Assembly: GCA_964490175.1 (NCBI GenBank)
Contig: CAZBAI010000014.1
Location: forward strand, 1 to 41,692
Direction of reading: 5' to 3'
Source of the DNA: RGIG3077 sp964490175
GTDB taxonomy: Bacteria > Bacillota > Clostridia > Oscillospirales > Ruminococcaceae
Length of the DNA stretch: 41,692 bases
How positions within the stretch are numbered: position 1 is the first letter of the stretch; each line of letters opens with the position of its first letter. A program made the translations under genes and the position numbers. The notes under the pieces were generated by a model. It did not search any database and was not told the DNA's origin. It saw only the letters and a program-made list of their open reading frames with translations. Below, piece after piece: positions 8,116 through 15,913 of the stretch.

Positions 8116-8129
8116 TGAAAACGTTTTCA
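8116..8129. promoter_or_regulatory. Perfect cre/LacI-type palindrome upstream of the GH5 gene
   Basis: TGAAAACGTTTTCA is a perfect 14-bp palindrome with the central CG typical of CcpA and other LacI-family operators. It lies 44 bp before the -35 box of the GH5 promoter, outside the core promoter, so it could bind an activator or be half of a looping pair. Confidence 0.65.
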
Positions 8130-8172
8130 AAATGTACATATCGCAGAAAATCCTTTATCTTGCAAAATAGCG

Positions 8173-8201
8173 TTGAAAATCGAAACCGATTATAGTATAA
8201 T
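8173..8201 (+). promoter_or_regulatory. Promoter of the GH5 gene with an inverted repeat in the spacer
   Basis: TTGAAA (8173-8178), 17 bp, TATAAT (8196-8201). The spacer contains AATCG-AAAC-CGATT (8178-8191), a perfect 5-bp inverted repeat placed where a repressor would block polymerase. Confidence 0.75.
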
Positions 8202-8306
8202 TAAGTGGTATATTAGTGTGCAAAAACGCTGATTTTTGCTAACCGGTAACAAGGAAAACCGCATTCCTTTAAATATGCGGAAAAAATTAAAAAGGAACGG
8301 TGAAAA

Positions 8307-10526
8307 ATGTTTAAGAAAACGTTTGCCGGAATGGTTGCCTGCGTAATGGCAATCGGTATCGGTTCTGCACTGCCGAGCGCTGCTGCCGATTCATACAACG
8401 GCGTAATTACAAATGCCACAAGCGGCACCGACGGATTTTCGTTCAACCTCAACTATCTGCTCGAAGGCACGGACTACACAATGTCCGATATTTACGGCGC
8501 AAAGGTTTATATTGAGCCTGACCGTGAGCTTTTTGCCGAATACGGCGCAGGCGGCTGTATTGCTTTCAACGGATATGCTTCGTCGTCGCAATCGGTATGG
8601 TCGTCAAAAGAATGGGGCAACGAAGGCTCCGATAAGGAAATTTCCTTTTCCTCACTCGACAACTCCATTACAACGCTGTATTCCTCCGCTCCCCTTTCCG
8701 ATGCTTATATGGGAAAAAATGCCAGTGTTGACGTGCAACTTTGGTGGGGCGCAGATATTACCGTAAAAGGCATTGACCTGCTCGGTTCGGGCGGAACGGC
8801 GCTTGATATTGACACGACATTGGGCGGCTCAAAGGTTTATGAGGACGGCACTCTTACAGCAGAATCAGGTGCCGTTTATACCAAATACACCTGTGATCTT
8901 CAGGCAATGCTGACGGGCATGACCTTTGGTTATGACGATATTTACGGACTTAAACTCACGTTTGAATGCACCGACAAGGACTCTTTCTTCGATTCCGACG
9001 GTGACAATTACGGTGCGGGCGGCGAAATTTGCCTTGCCTATTACAACGGCTCAAGCCATTTATGGGTGCCTTACAGTTTTCAAAATGTAAGCGCAGACAG
9101 CTCTGCCGATTTCACAATCAATACAACCTCATGGACATCAAGCTACGTTTCCGACACTCCGCTCATCAATTCGGTTACAACTTATGCGAGAGTCACCATG
9201 CAGCAATATTGGGGAACAGACCTCGTTCTCACAAGAGTTCAATTTCTTGACAAAAACGGCGATTTGCTCGTGCCCGACGGCTCGGGCAGCTCGGTAATGT
9301 ACGATCTTGACAGCGACGGCGATTTTGATTCTGCCGATATTAAAGCCGCAAAAACTTTTGTTCTCGGCAAAAAGTGCGACGCTTCCAACATCAACCAAGC
9401 CGATGTAAATGACGATGATGTTATCAACGCAGTTGATGTTCTTCTGCTTATGCGCCACGCCGTTGACAGCGCAAGCGACAAGAGAATTTACGTAAACGGC
9501 ACGGATTTCGTTACGGCAACGGGCGAAAAGGTTTGGTTTAACGGTGTAAACACGCCTTGGGATAACTGGAACGACTTCGGAGGAAGCTTTGACAGCGACT
9601 TCTGGTCACAGCACTTTGCCGAATTGAAAGCCAACGGCGCAAATTCATCACGTGTTTGGTTTGTTTGCAACTGTGACAACAGCGGTGTTGTTGTTTCAAA
9701 TAACGGCGCTACGGTAAATGTTACAACAAATTTCTGGAATGACTGCGACAAGATTTTTGAAATTGCGGAAGAAAACGGCATTTACATAATGGCAACCATG
9801 ATGTCGTTTGATTGCTACAAAAACACTTACAACAACTATGAAAACTGGCGGGGAATGCTTAACAGCACCGCTAATGTTGACAATTTTGTCGAAAGTTTTA
9901 TCGTTCCGTTTACACAAAGATATGCCGATTGCGATTATCTTTGGGCTATTGACCTTTGCAACGAGCCGGAATGGTCGATTGAGGGCGAAAACTCCGACGG
10001 CGCTTATAATAACGCAGGCATCACAATGACCGACTATGACTACTATTTTGCGAAGGCATCGGCGGCAATCCATCAAAACAGCGATGTGCTTGTAACAGTA
10101 GGCTTCGGCATGGTTGCTTACAATTCCGACAATTACACTGCAACATCATCTAAGGAATACGGCAACCACGGATCTGACGCAAATCTTCAAAGATATACCG
10201 GCGATTCGGATTCATATCTTGATTTCTACTCACCGCATTATTACGACTGGCAGGACAGCTGGATGGGCGATGCGATTTCCAAAACTCCCGAGGGCTGGGG
10301 TCTTGACGGAAGCAAGCCTGTAATTCTCGGCGAATTTCCCGCACAGCAGACCAACGGCCGCACACTTACGGAAATGTACAAAGCTCTTTATACCAACGGC
10401 TATAACGGCGCTTTGTGCTGGACCTCAAACGGCGTTGACAAATACGGCGGAACTTCAATCGTATACCCTGCCCTCAAGGCAACATACGAACTTATTCCCG
10501 CACTGGTTTTCCCATTTGAAAATTGA
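8307..10526 (+). CDS. GH5 glycoside hydrolase with two N-terminal modules and an internal dockerin
   Basis: This 739-residue secreted protein has a signal peptide (FKKTFAGMVACVMAIGIGSALPSAAA). Two related beta-rich modules follow (about 30-155 and 190-325). Both carry DIYG, YGAGG and a late W-G motif (QLWWGAD, QQYWGTD), so they look like tandem carbohydrate-binding modules; the CBM family is not certain. A dockerin-like pair (about 332-390; YDLDSDGDFDSADIKAAKTF and ADVNDDDVINAVDVLLLMRH) sits between them and the catalytic domain, an unusual position. The GH5 barrel shows the acid/base Glu553 in LCNEPEW and the nucleophile Glu676 in VILGEFP. Opening with VWFNGVNTPWDNWNDFGG, it may be a mannanase, but cellulase is possible. 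The start follows AAGGAACGG. Confidence 0.9.
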   Translation: MFKKTFAGMVACVMAIGIGSALPSAAADSYNGVITNATSGTDGFSFNLNYLLEGTDYTMSDIYGAKVYIEPDRELFAEYGAGGCIAFNGYASSSQSVWSSKEWGNEGSDKEISFSSLDNSITTLYSSAPLSDAYMGKNASVDVQLWWGADITVKGIDLLGSGGTALDIDTTLGGSKVYEDGTLTAESGAVYTKYTCDLQAMLTGMTFGYDDIYGLKLTFECTDKDSFFDSDGDNYGAGGEICLAYYNGSSHLWVPYSFQNVSADSSADFTINTTSWTSSYVSDTPLINSVTTYARVTMQQYWGTDLVLTRVQFLDKNGDLLVPDGSGSSVMYDLDSDGDFDSADIKAAKTFVLGKKCDASNINQADVNDDDVINAVDVLLLMRHAVDSASDKRIYVNGTDFVTATGEKVWFNGVNTPWDNWNDFGGSFDSDFWSQHFAELKANGANSSRVWFVCNCDNSGVVVSNNGATVNVTTNFWNDCDKIFEIAEENGIYIMATMMSFDCYKNTYNNYENWRGMLNSTANVDNFVESFIVPFTQRYADCDYLWAIDLCNEPEWSIEGENSDGAYNNAGITMTDYDYYFAKASAAIHQNSDVLVTVGFGMVAYNSDNYTATSSKEYGNHGSDANLQRYTGDSDSYLDFYSPHYYDWQDSWMGDAISKTPEGWGLDGSKPVILGEFPAQQTNGRTLTEMYKALYTNGYNGALCWTSNGVDKYGGTSIVYPALKATYELIPALVFPFEN

Positions 10527-10530
10527 TTTT

Positions 10531-10567
10531 TTAAAGCCGCACATCAAACGGTGTGCGGCTTTAATTT
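10531..10567 (+). terminator. Terminator of the GH5 gene
   Basis: TAAAGCCGCACA (10532-10543) pairs with TGTGCGGCTTTA (10552-10563), followed by ATTTT. Confidence 0.87.
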
Positions 10568-10632
10568 TATCGCAAGCACGGCATATATGTAAAATTTGCG
10601 GTAATGCGGATAAAGTATTTGATTCAAGCAAA

Positions 10633-10671
10633 AACCCGATTGGAATCTATGTCCAATCGGGTTGTTTTTTT
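10633..10671. terminator. Bidirectional terminator between convergent transcripts
   Basis: AACCCGATTGGA (10633-10644) pairs with TCCAATCGGGTT (10652-10663). The plus side ends in GTTTTTTT and the minus side in TTTTTG, so it can stop both the GH5 gene and the minus-strand Ig-repeat gene. Confidence 0.85.
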
Positions 10672-13304
10672 CAGAAACGTTCCTGTTCACGCTTTCTTCT
10701 TCTGTATACTATAAGGAAAATAATGAACGCTATAAGAGCAATAATGCCGAAAATCGAACCGAAAAACAGCGGCTTGTTGTTGTAATAACGAACAAACAAA
10801 TTCGTTGTAACGTAAAAGTTCTTAATTTCAACGACAGTTTCGTTTCCTGCCGAGTCTACGCCGACAATTTTAACATTATGCGGCTTTGTCGAATCGCCCG
10901 AAACTTCAAACATAAACTCACCGTTTCCGGCGATAATCGCTTCAAGCTCATCGCCTGTCCACACGGCGCATTCTTCCCCGTCAAGATAAACCGAAACCGA
11001 AGCAAGCTTTAAGTTATCGTCAATATTCATAAGCACGCTGTGGCTTTCCTTGGCGTAGGTTTCACCGCTCTCGGTGTTGAGAACAATTACATTCGGCGGA
11101 GTTTTGTCAACACCGAAAGTCACCTCGGCGCTCTTTGTATCAAGAGAGTTTTCGGCGACATTTCCCGCCTCGTCTTCAGAGTGTACGCTGATTCTGTATA
11201 CGCCGTCGTCGGCAAAGTTTTCGGCAAAAACGGTATATGTATATTTATACCACAAGCCGTTTCCACCCTCAACAGACACCGTATAATCCGTGCCCTCGAC
11301 AAGCTCTATGGGCGAATTGTTCTTGAACAGCGTCACGGTAATTCCGCTCAGCTCATTTGCATTTACCTCGGTAATCACAACATCCTCTGCGGCTTGAACA
11401 TAAGTGCCCATTAGCTTACTTGTCGCTTCGCCGAAAGCATATGTTGAACCGAATCTGTTTACCGAAAAGACAATTTGCGCCTCGCTGATATTTCCCGCAT
11501 AATCGGCAAGCGACACATTCAGCGTGTAGATATCGTCATTTTCCTGAGTTTGCGAAAAATCTTCAAAGGTAAATATTTTTCCGTTGTGAATATCCGAATA
11601 GCTGCCGATAATTTCAAGATTATCGCCCCTATTTGCGCCGCTGAGAGTTATTACAACGCTTTGCAAATCGATATTGGTATCGGAAAATTCAATTATCGGC
11701 ATAACCTGTGCGTTGTTCGCCGAGTGATTCGCAACACCGCTTATCAAAAGCTGCGGTGCGGTTTTATCGATATAGAAAACATCATTTTCTATGCTTTGCG
11801 CCGCATTACCCGCCTCATCCGTATACGAAATTCCGAAAACATATTTTGCGTCATCGCTGTATACGATAGTTGCCGTGTGCACAGCGCTGTTGTTATCGTA
11901 TGAAATACTGATAGACGGCGCAGTAGTGTCAATCTTGATTGACGTTGTGCCGATTGAAGAATTAAGTGCGTTATCCTCACCGTAAACATCAATCACAACA
12001 TCATTGCTGTTATTGAGCGTGCTGTCAACGATAATTTGACCGTTCCACGACCTTTGCAGTTGGTCAGCACCGGGATTTGCGTTGTTAAATGTATAAAGCG
12101 TACCGCTTTGCGTTACCTGCCCCATATTGAGCACTCTGTACGATACGGTTTTAAGACCGGAATAAGTTCCGCCGGCAATGGGGTCTTCAACGGATATTGA
12201 AACCGTAACATCGCCGTTGTAAATTCCGCTCGCAGAACCTTGCGGTGTAACGGTAATCTGCGGCGCAAGCGCCTCCTCAATCGGGGCTGTGTTGTCAACA
12301 ATAAGCCCGTTTGTGCAAACATATGTGACATTTCCCGCCATATCCGCAATCTTGATATACACAACAGCCTGTTCATTCGGCAATATATCAAGCGTGCCAA
12401 ACGTTGCCCAATTATTTATATTGTTTAATTTTGAAACGCTCATCACCTCGGAAAAGTCTGCCGAATCCTTTGATGAAGCTTTGTAATATTCAACCGAGGC
12501 AATCGGCGATGTGGCGTCACTGCTTTCCGATGTAACTGTGATTTTTTTATTCGACCAGAAGCCGAAAGCAAGCGATGACACAAGGCTGCTCCACGTTTCG
12601 GCTCTGCCCTCTGCCGACACTGCGATAACGCTTGCCGAAGGGGCGGTCTTATCAACGGTAAATTTTTGCGGCGATACGCCGTTTTTGAAATTAACGTTGC
12701 TGTTTGCGTTGCCAGCTTTATCGGTATAGGCGATTTCAAACGTATAATTTGCATCGCCCAAATACTCAACAGTCGCCGTATGCGTTGCTTGGTCGGGATT
12801 TGCCGAATCGGGTGCACTCACCCAACCGCTGAGAACAAACGTACCGTCAACATCTTTTCCGTCAATATCCTTAGCGGTGATTTTAATGCCGTCGGTAGCT
12901 TTTGCCGCCTCAAAATGGTCTGCCCTCTCGGTGATAACAACGGTTGCCGTTCTCTTCGCTCCGAAATAGCCGTTTGAGCTGTTGTTGTTGTCATATGAAA
13001 CGGCAATATCGGGTCGGGTCACGTCAATGTCGATATACTTTTCGTCGGATGATATGTTTCCGGCATTGTCCTCGGCGGTAACCGTAATTTTGACATTTGA
13101 CCAATTGTTAAGGTCAGGGTCGATGTAAAAGCCCTCGGCAACTTCTCTGACAAGTTCTTCATATTTCTTGCCGTCTGTCGTTCCGTATTCGTACAAAATG
13201 CCTTCTTGCGTGCAAATTGCATTATCACCGTCGATTTTTTCAACCGTATATGTAATTTGCTTGATTCCCGATGACGAGCCGTTGTTTTCATCAAAGTCGG
13301 TCAC
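10671..13304 (-). CDS. Ig-like repeat surface protein, C-terminal part of a frameshifted gene
   Basis: This 877-residue reading from a GTG is built of several Ig-like beta-sandwich repeats marked by linkers such as VDKTAPSASV, VDNTAP, IDTTAPSISISYDNN, IDKTAPQLLI and VDKTPPNVIV. It ends in a membrane helix (FFGSIFGIIALIAFIIFLIV) with a basic tail (YRRRKREQERF), so the repeats face outside. The GTG is probably not the true start. The same frame stays open and homologous upstream to about 13376 (DEPKGNGIYNIDNGEIKVTP), where GIYN-DGEIKVTP matches the later repeat GIYNGDVTVSISVED. The upstream TPR frame ends by overlapping it, which points to one gene broken by a -1 shift. Adhesion or structural roles are possible; no function is proven. 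Confidence 0.8.
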   Translation of the reverse strand: MTDFDENNGSSSGIKQITYTVEKIDGDNAICTQEGILYEYGTTDGKKYEELVREVAEGFYIDPDLNNWSNVKITVTAEDNAGNISSDEKYIDIDVTRPDIAVSYDNNNSSNGYFGAKRTATVVITERADHFEAAKATDGIKITAKDIDGKDVDGTFVLSGWVSAPDSANPDQATHTATVEYLGDANYTFEIAYTDKAGNANSNVNFKNGVSPQKFTVDKTAPSASVIAVSAEGRAETWSSLVSSLAFGFWSNKKITVTSESSDATSPIASVEYYKASSKDSADFSEVMSVSKLNNINNWATFGTLDILPNEQAVVYIKIADMAGNVTYVCTNGLIVDNTAPIEEALAPQITVTPQGSASGIYNGDVTVSISVEDPIAGGTYSGLKTVSYRVLNMGQVTQSGTLYTFNNANPGADQLQRSWNGQIIVDSTLNNSNDVVIDVYGEDNALNSSIGTTSIKIDTTAPSISISYDNNSAVHTATIVYSDDAKYVFGISYTDEAGNAAQSIENDVFYIDKTAPQLLISGVANHSANNAQVMPIIEFSDTNIDLQSVVITLSGANRGDNLEIIGSYSDIHNGKIFTFEDFSQTQENDDIYTLNVSLADYAGNISEAQIVFSVNRFGSTYAFGEATSKLMGTYVQAAEDVVITEVNANELSGITVTLFKNNSPIELVEGTDYTVSVEGGNGLWYKYTYTVFAENFADDGVYRISVHSEDEAGNVAENSLDTKSAEVTFGVDKTPPNVIVLNTESGETYAKESHSVLMNIDDNLKLASVSVYLDGEECAVWTGDELEAIIAGNGEFMFEVSGDSTKPHNVKIVGVDSAGNETVVEIKNFYVTTNLFVRYYNNKPLFFGSIFGIIALIAFIIFLIVYRRRKREQERF

Positions 13305-13777
13305 GATGGGAGTGACCTTGATTTCACCGTTGTCAATATTGTATATTCCGTTGCCTTTCGGCTCATCAAGATAAATTCATCAACCGCTGTCAGGCATTCA
13401 TACGCTTCAAGATATTTGTTTTGGCTCACATAAAGTTCGGCAAGCACAGAGGCATATTCGTATTTTCCCGGCGCAAAATCAAGCGCTTCAACAAGAACAG
13501 CGATATAATCGGACTTGATTTCCGGTTCTTCGTCATAAGCCAGCGCATATGCGTTTACCATCTTGTCCCAAACATCTTCGTTGCTTTCGATCTCAATCGC
13601 TTCTCTGTATTTGCGTGTTGCACGCAGATACAGCCCCATATCACACCATTCGTCGCCTGTTTCCACTGCCTCGTCATACAGCTTATCATCAGCGCTCATA
13701 TCGTTTAAAACCGCAATCCAGCCGATGATTGAGAGCAATATTAAAATTATCAGTGTAATCACGCTTGACTTGCTCAT
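13301..13777 (-). CDS. Membrane-anchored TPR-like protein, N-terminal part of the same frameshifted gene
   Basis: This 158-residue reading starts with a signal-anchor helix (VITLIILILLSIIGWIAVL, residues 6-24). TPR-like helices follow (GLYLRATRKYREAIEI; KYEYASVLAELYVSQNKYLE). The last 20 or so residues (LMSRKATEYTILTTVKSRSL) look out of frame. At 13363-13376 the minus-strand text reads TTT ATC TTG ATG. Moving back one base gives CTT GAT GAG CCG, that is LDEPKGNG, which joins smoothly to the Ig-repeat frame. A one-base deletion (mutation or assembly error) is the simplest reading. The GTGA overlap with the downstream reading could alternatively mean two coupled genes, but repeat homology before the GTG argues against that. 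It is the last transcription unit of the Tad-like cluster. Confidence 0.7.
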   Translation of the reverse strand: MSKSSVITLIILILLSIIGWIAVLNDMSADDKLYDEAVETGDEWCDMGLYLRATRKYREAIEIESNEDVWDKMVNAYALAYDEEPEIKSDYIAVLVEALDFAPGKYEYASVLAELYVSQNKYLEAYECLTAVDEFILMSRKATEYTILTTVKSRSLPS

Positions 13778-13790
13778 ATATAAAAACCCC

Positions 13791-14294
13791 TTAAATATTG
13801 GTTAAAAATAAATACAGAATAAATCCGGAAAAAATAAAAGGCGCAAACGGAATGCGATCTTTCATTGATTTTGAGCGGAATATAAGCAAAAAAATCGCCG
13901 CTAATGTGCAAACGACCATTCCGAGAAATGTTGAATACAAGGCGCATTCTATCCCCGACATAAAGCCGATTGAACTGACAAGCTTTACATCGCCCATGCC
14001 CAGCCCGCCTTTAGAGAGCACGGAAAACAATATCAGCAGCAAAAGACAGACAAACAGCCCCAAAACGCTCGCTATTGCCGAAGATTTAAACGTTGCCCTT
14101 TCAAAAAACCATTCAAACGGAAAAATCAAAAGGCGCAAAACCATTACACAAGCGCACAGCACATTCGGTATAATCCGCAGTTTTGCATCTATTAAAGCCG
14201 CCGCAAGCAGCGCCGAATACATAAACATAAACTTTGCAAGCGCTATTTGACCGGCAGCGTTTCGGCTCAACAAAAAACAGCCTAACGCCGCCAA
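13791..14294 (-). CDS. A24-family prepilin peptidase
   Basis: This is a polytopic membrane aspartic peptidase of the TadV/CpaA/PilD C-terminal type, which cleaves the leader of type IV or Flp prepilins. It shows the two catalytic aspartates in ALIDAKLRIIPN and GLGMGDVKL, and about five hydrophobic segments. The 5' end is unclear. The TTG at 14294 has no ribosome site. A GTG at 14322, overlapping the upstream stop as GTGA and preceded by AAAGG, starts in another frame (MNSYINCFCLGG) and would join this frame if one base were removed from the T6 run at 14272-14277. So either the start is unusual or there is a homopolymer indel. The neighbouring pilin-like gene is the likely substrate. Confidence 0.85.
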   Translation of the reverse strand: MAALGCFLLSRNAAGQIALAKFMFMYSALLAAALIDAKLRIIPNVLCACVMVLRLLIFPFEWFFERATFKSSAIASVLGLFVCLLLLILFSVLSKGGLGMGDVKLVSSIGFMSGIECALYSTFLGMVVCTLAAIFLLIFRSKSMKDRIPFAPFIFSGFILYLFLTNI

Positions 14295-14318
14295 GGCAGA
14301 AGCAGTTGATATAGCTAT

Positions 14319-14522
14319 TCACTGTCTGCCTTTGAGCGAAGCGGCTGTTTTACGCATTATCGCTGCAAAGTTTCGGAAAATTTGCGCCTGCGCTTTTTCA
14401 TCGTCTGTAATTTCGTTATCTTCCGAAATTTGCAGAGCCTGCTTGTTATTCACAAACGAATATGCCCAAAGGCACACCATAGCCGCAAGCAAAAAGCTTA
14501 CCGAAATTGCAACGATAACCAT
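14319..14522 (-). CDS. Small membrane protein of the Tad-like cluster
   Basis: This 67-residue protein has one N-terminal hydrophobic helix (MVIVAISVSFLLAAMVCLWA) followed by a polar, partly acidic tail. The ATG at 14522 has AAAGGGGAT upstream. It lies between the pilin-like gene and the prepilin peptidase gene, so it probably belongs to the same secretion or pilus apparatus. I do not recognise a family. Confidence 0.75.
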   Translation of the reverse strand: MVIVAISVSFLLAAMVCLWAYSFVNNKQALQISEDNEITDDEKAQAQIFRNFAAIMRKTAASLKGRQ

Positions 14523-14538
14523 AACAAATCCCCTTTGT

Positions 14539-14754
14539 TTAAAGTTTATCCATCATGCTGGACCAAGCCTCGGTGACTCTTTTCGTTATATCATCTCTAA
14601 AGCCTATGAAGATTACAGCTATGGCAAGGACAATAACAAGAACAATGGCGATAGAAATAAAGTTTGTGTCACCGTCTTGGTTATTCATCAGATTGTACAG
14701 ACCCATGCGAACCTTAAGGTCAAGCGCACAGAGCTTATTTTTGAGTTTTTGCAT
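14539..14754 (-). CDS. Flp/type IVb pilin-like small protein
   Basis: This 71-residue protein has a basic N-terminus, then GDTNFISIAIVLVIVLAIAV, a single hydrophobic stretch after a Gly as in class III (Flp-type) prepilins. The usual Glu at +5 is not present, so processing by the adjacent A24 peptidase is plausible but not certain. A strong GGAGGAAG site precedes the ATG at 14754. It sits between tadC and the small membrane protein gene. Confidence 0.7.
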   Translation of the reverse strand: MQKLKNKLCALDLKVRMGLYNLMNNQDGDTNFISIAIVLVIVLAIAVIFIGFRDDITKRVTEAWSSMMDKL

Positions 14755-14803
14755 AAAAGCTTCCTCCTTTTTTGTGTTTTTATATTAAAGCGATTTTTCA
14801 CGC

Positions 14804-15658
14804 TTATAATAACGTGCCGATTGCGCCGCCGACAACCAAAAGCATAATACCGACAAAAATCAGCGCTGTCGGCATAAGCAGTTTTGATGCGGCAGCCTCG
14901 CCCTTTTGAAGCATAAGCTGTTTTTTCAGCTCCCACATTTCAGAAGACTGTGCAACAAGAAAAAGGCTCAAATCCTTGCCGCCCTTGTCCGCACCTTGAA
15001 CAAGTGAGCCGATAAATTTTTTCACCTCGGCGCAATTGCTCAAAACCCCGAATTTGTGATATGCTTCAACCTCGGGCATACCGTTTTCAATGTTTACGCA
15101 AGCGTCCCTCATAAGGTCATAAATAACGCCTTCTTTGCCATAAGCGATTGTATGCCACGCATCACGAAGCACCATGCCCGAATTTATCAAAAGCGCCATG
15201 GTCGAAACGACCTCGAGCAACTCGGCAATGCAGGCAGACTGCCTTGTCGATAGCGCTTCTTTCATTCTCGTTAAAAACGCATATCCGAAAACTACGGCAA
15301 AAATCGCAAGTGCCAAAAGCAAAAACATAAAATCGGCAAGACCTGCCAAAAGAAAACCGAATGCCAAAAAAATATGCACAAACGTTATTGTCTGCGCCCA
15401 AACCAAAGTAGCGTAATATTCGGCGTACTGCGGGTCATAAAGAAGTTTTGCCTGTGCAATAAGCGTATCACGTATCTTGCCGTCGAATTTAAGCAATTTG
15501 CCATAACTCCACGCAAGCCCTACGGTGTAAAGACCGCTTAGCGGAAAATCGCCTACGTCAAGTCCTACAAGCATACCTTTATATTTGCCGCCCCTTGCGG
15601 CTTGAAAAGCAAACATTACCGTAAGAAGCGTGCCTAAGCCCAATAATACGATTCTCAC
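14804..15658 (-). CDS. tadC: TadC-like type II secretion system F-domain membrane protein
   Basis: This 284-residue inner-membrane protein has an N-terminal hydrophobic segment, a central pair of helices (FVHIFLAFGFLLAGLADFMFL...), a cytoplasmic T2SF-type region (LLEVVSTMALLINSGMVLRDAW) and a C-terminal helix (LIFVGIMLLVVGGAIGTLL). This matches TadC, part of the platform that assembles Flp pili. The start is GTG at 15658, 6 nt after AAAGGAGTA. TadA ATPase and TadB are not encoded beside it; glmM lies upstream instead. The cluster is therefore incomplete here or served by ATPase genes elsewhere. The region 15659-15913 holds an AT-rich leader with no clear promoter plus the glmM terminator. Confidence 0.82.
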   Translation of the reverse strand: MRIVLLGLGTLLTVMFAFQAARGGKYKGMLVGLDVGDFPLSGLYTVGLAWSYGKLLKFDGKIRDTLIAQAKLLYDPQYAEYYATLVWAQTITFVHIFLAFGFLLAGLADFMFLLLALAIFAVVFGYAFLTRMKEALSTRQSACIAELLEVVSTMALLINSGMVLRDAWHTIAYGKEGVIYDLMRDACVNIENGMPEVEAYHKFGVLSNCAEVKKFIGSLVQGADKGGKDLSLFLVAQSSEMWELKKQLMLQKGEAAASKLLMPTALIFVGIMLLVVGGAIGTLL

Positions 15659-15851
15659 AAGCCTACTCCTTTATATCCATGATTTTTTGTCCCAATATAT
15701 ATATGAAACAACAAAAAACGCAACATTTTTTCTTGAAAAAAATCTTAATTCGGCAAAAAACGTCATTTTAACCAAAGCAACCTTATATTTCATCATGTTT
15801 TTCAATACTTCCTTGTTTAATATGCACAATCGTATTTTCATAAAAAAAGCA

Positions 15852-15887
15852 CAACAAAAGCCCTGCCGACAAATGCCGACAAGGCTT
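15852..15887 (-). terminator. Terminator of the manA-glk-glmM operon
   Basis: On the minus strand, AAGCCTTGTCGGC and GTCGGCAGGGCTT (15858-15870 with 15875-15887) form a 13-bp stem with some G-U pairs and a 4-nt loop, followed by TTGTTG. Confidence 0.75.
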
Positions 15888-15913
15888 ATTGATATATTTG
15901 ATTTTTTGATTTG

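Noticed and set aside
13301..13380. Programmed -1 ribosomal frameshift joining the TPR and Ig frames
   Set aside because: No X-XXY-YYZ slippery heptamer is present at the junction; a deletion or assembly error is simpler.
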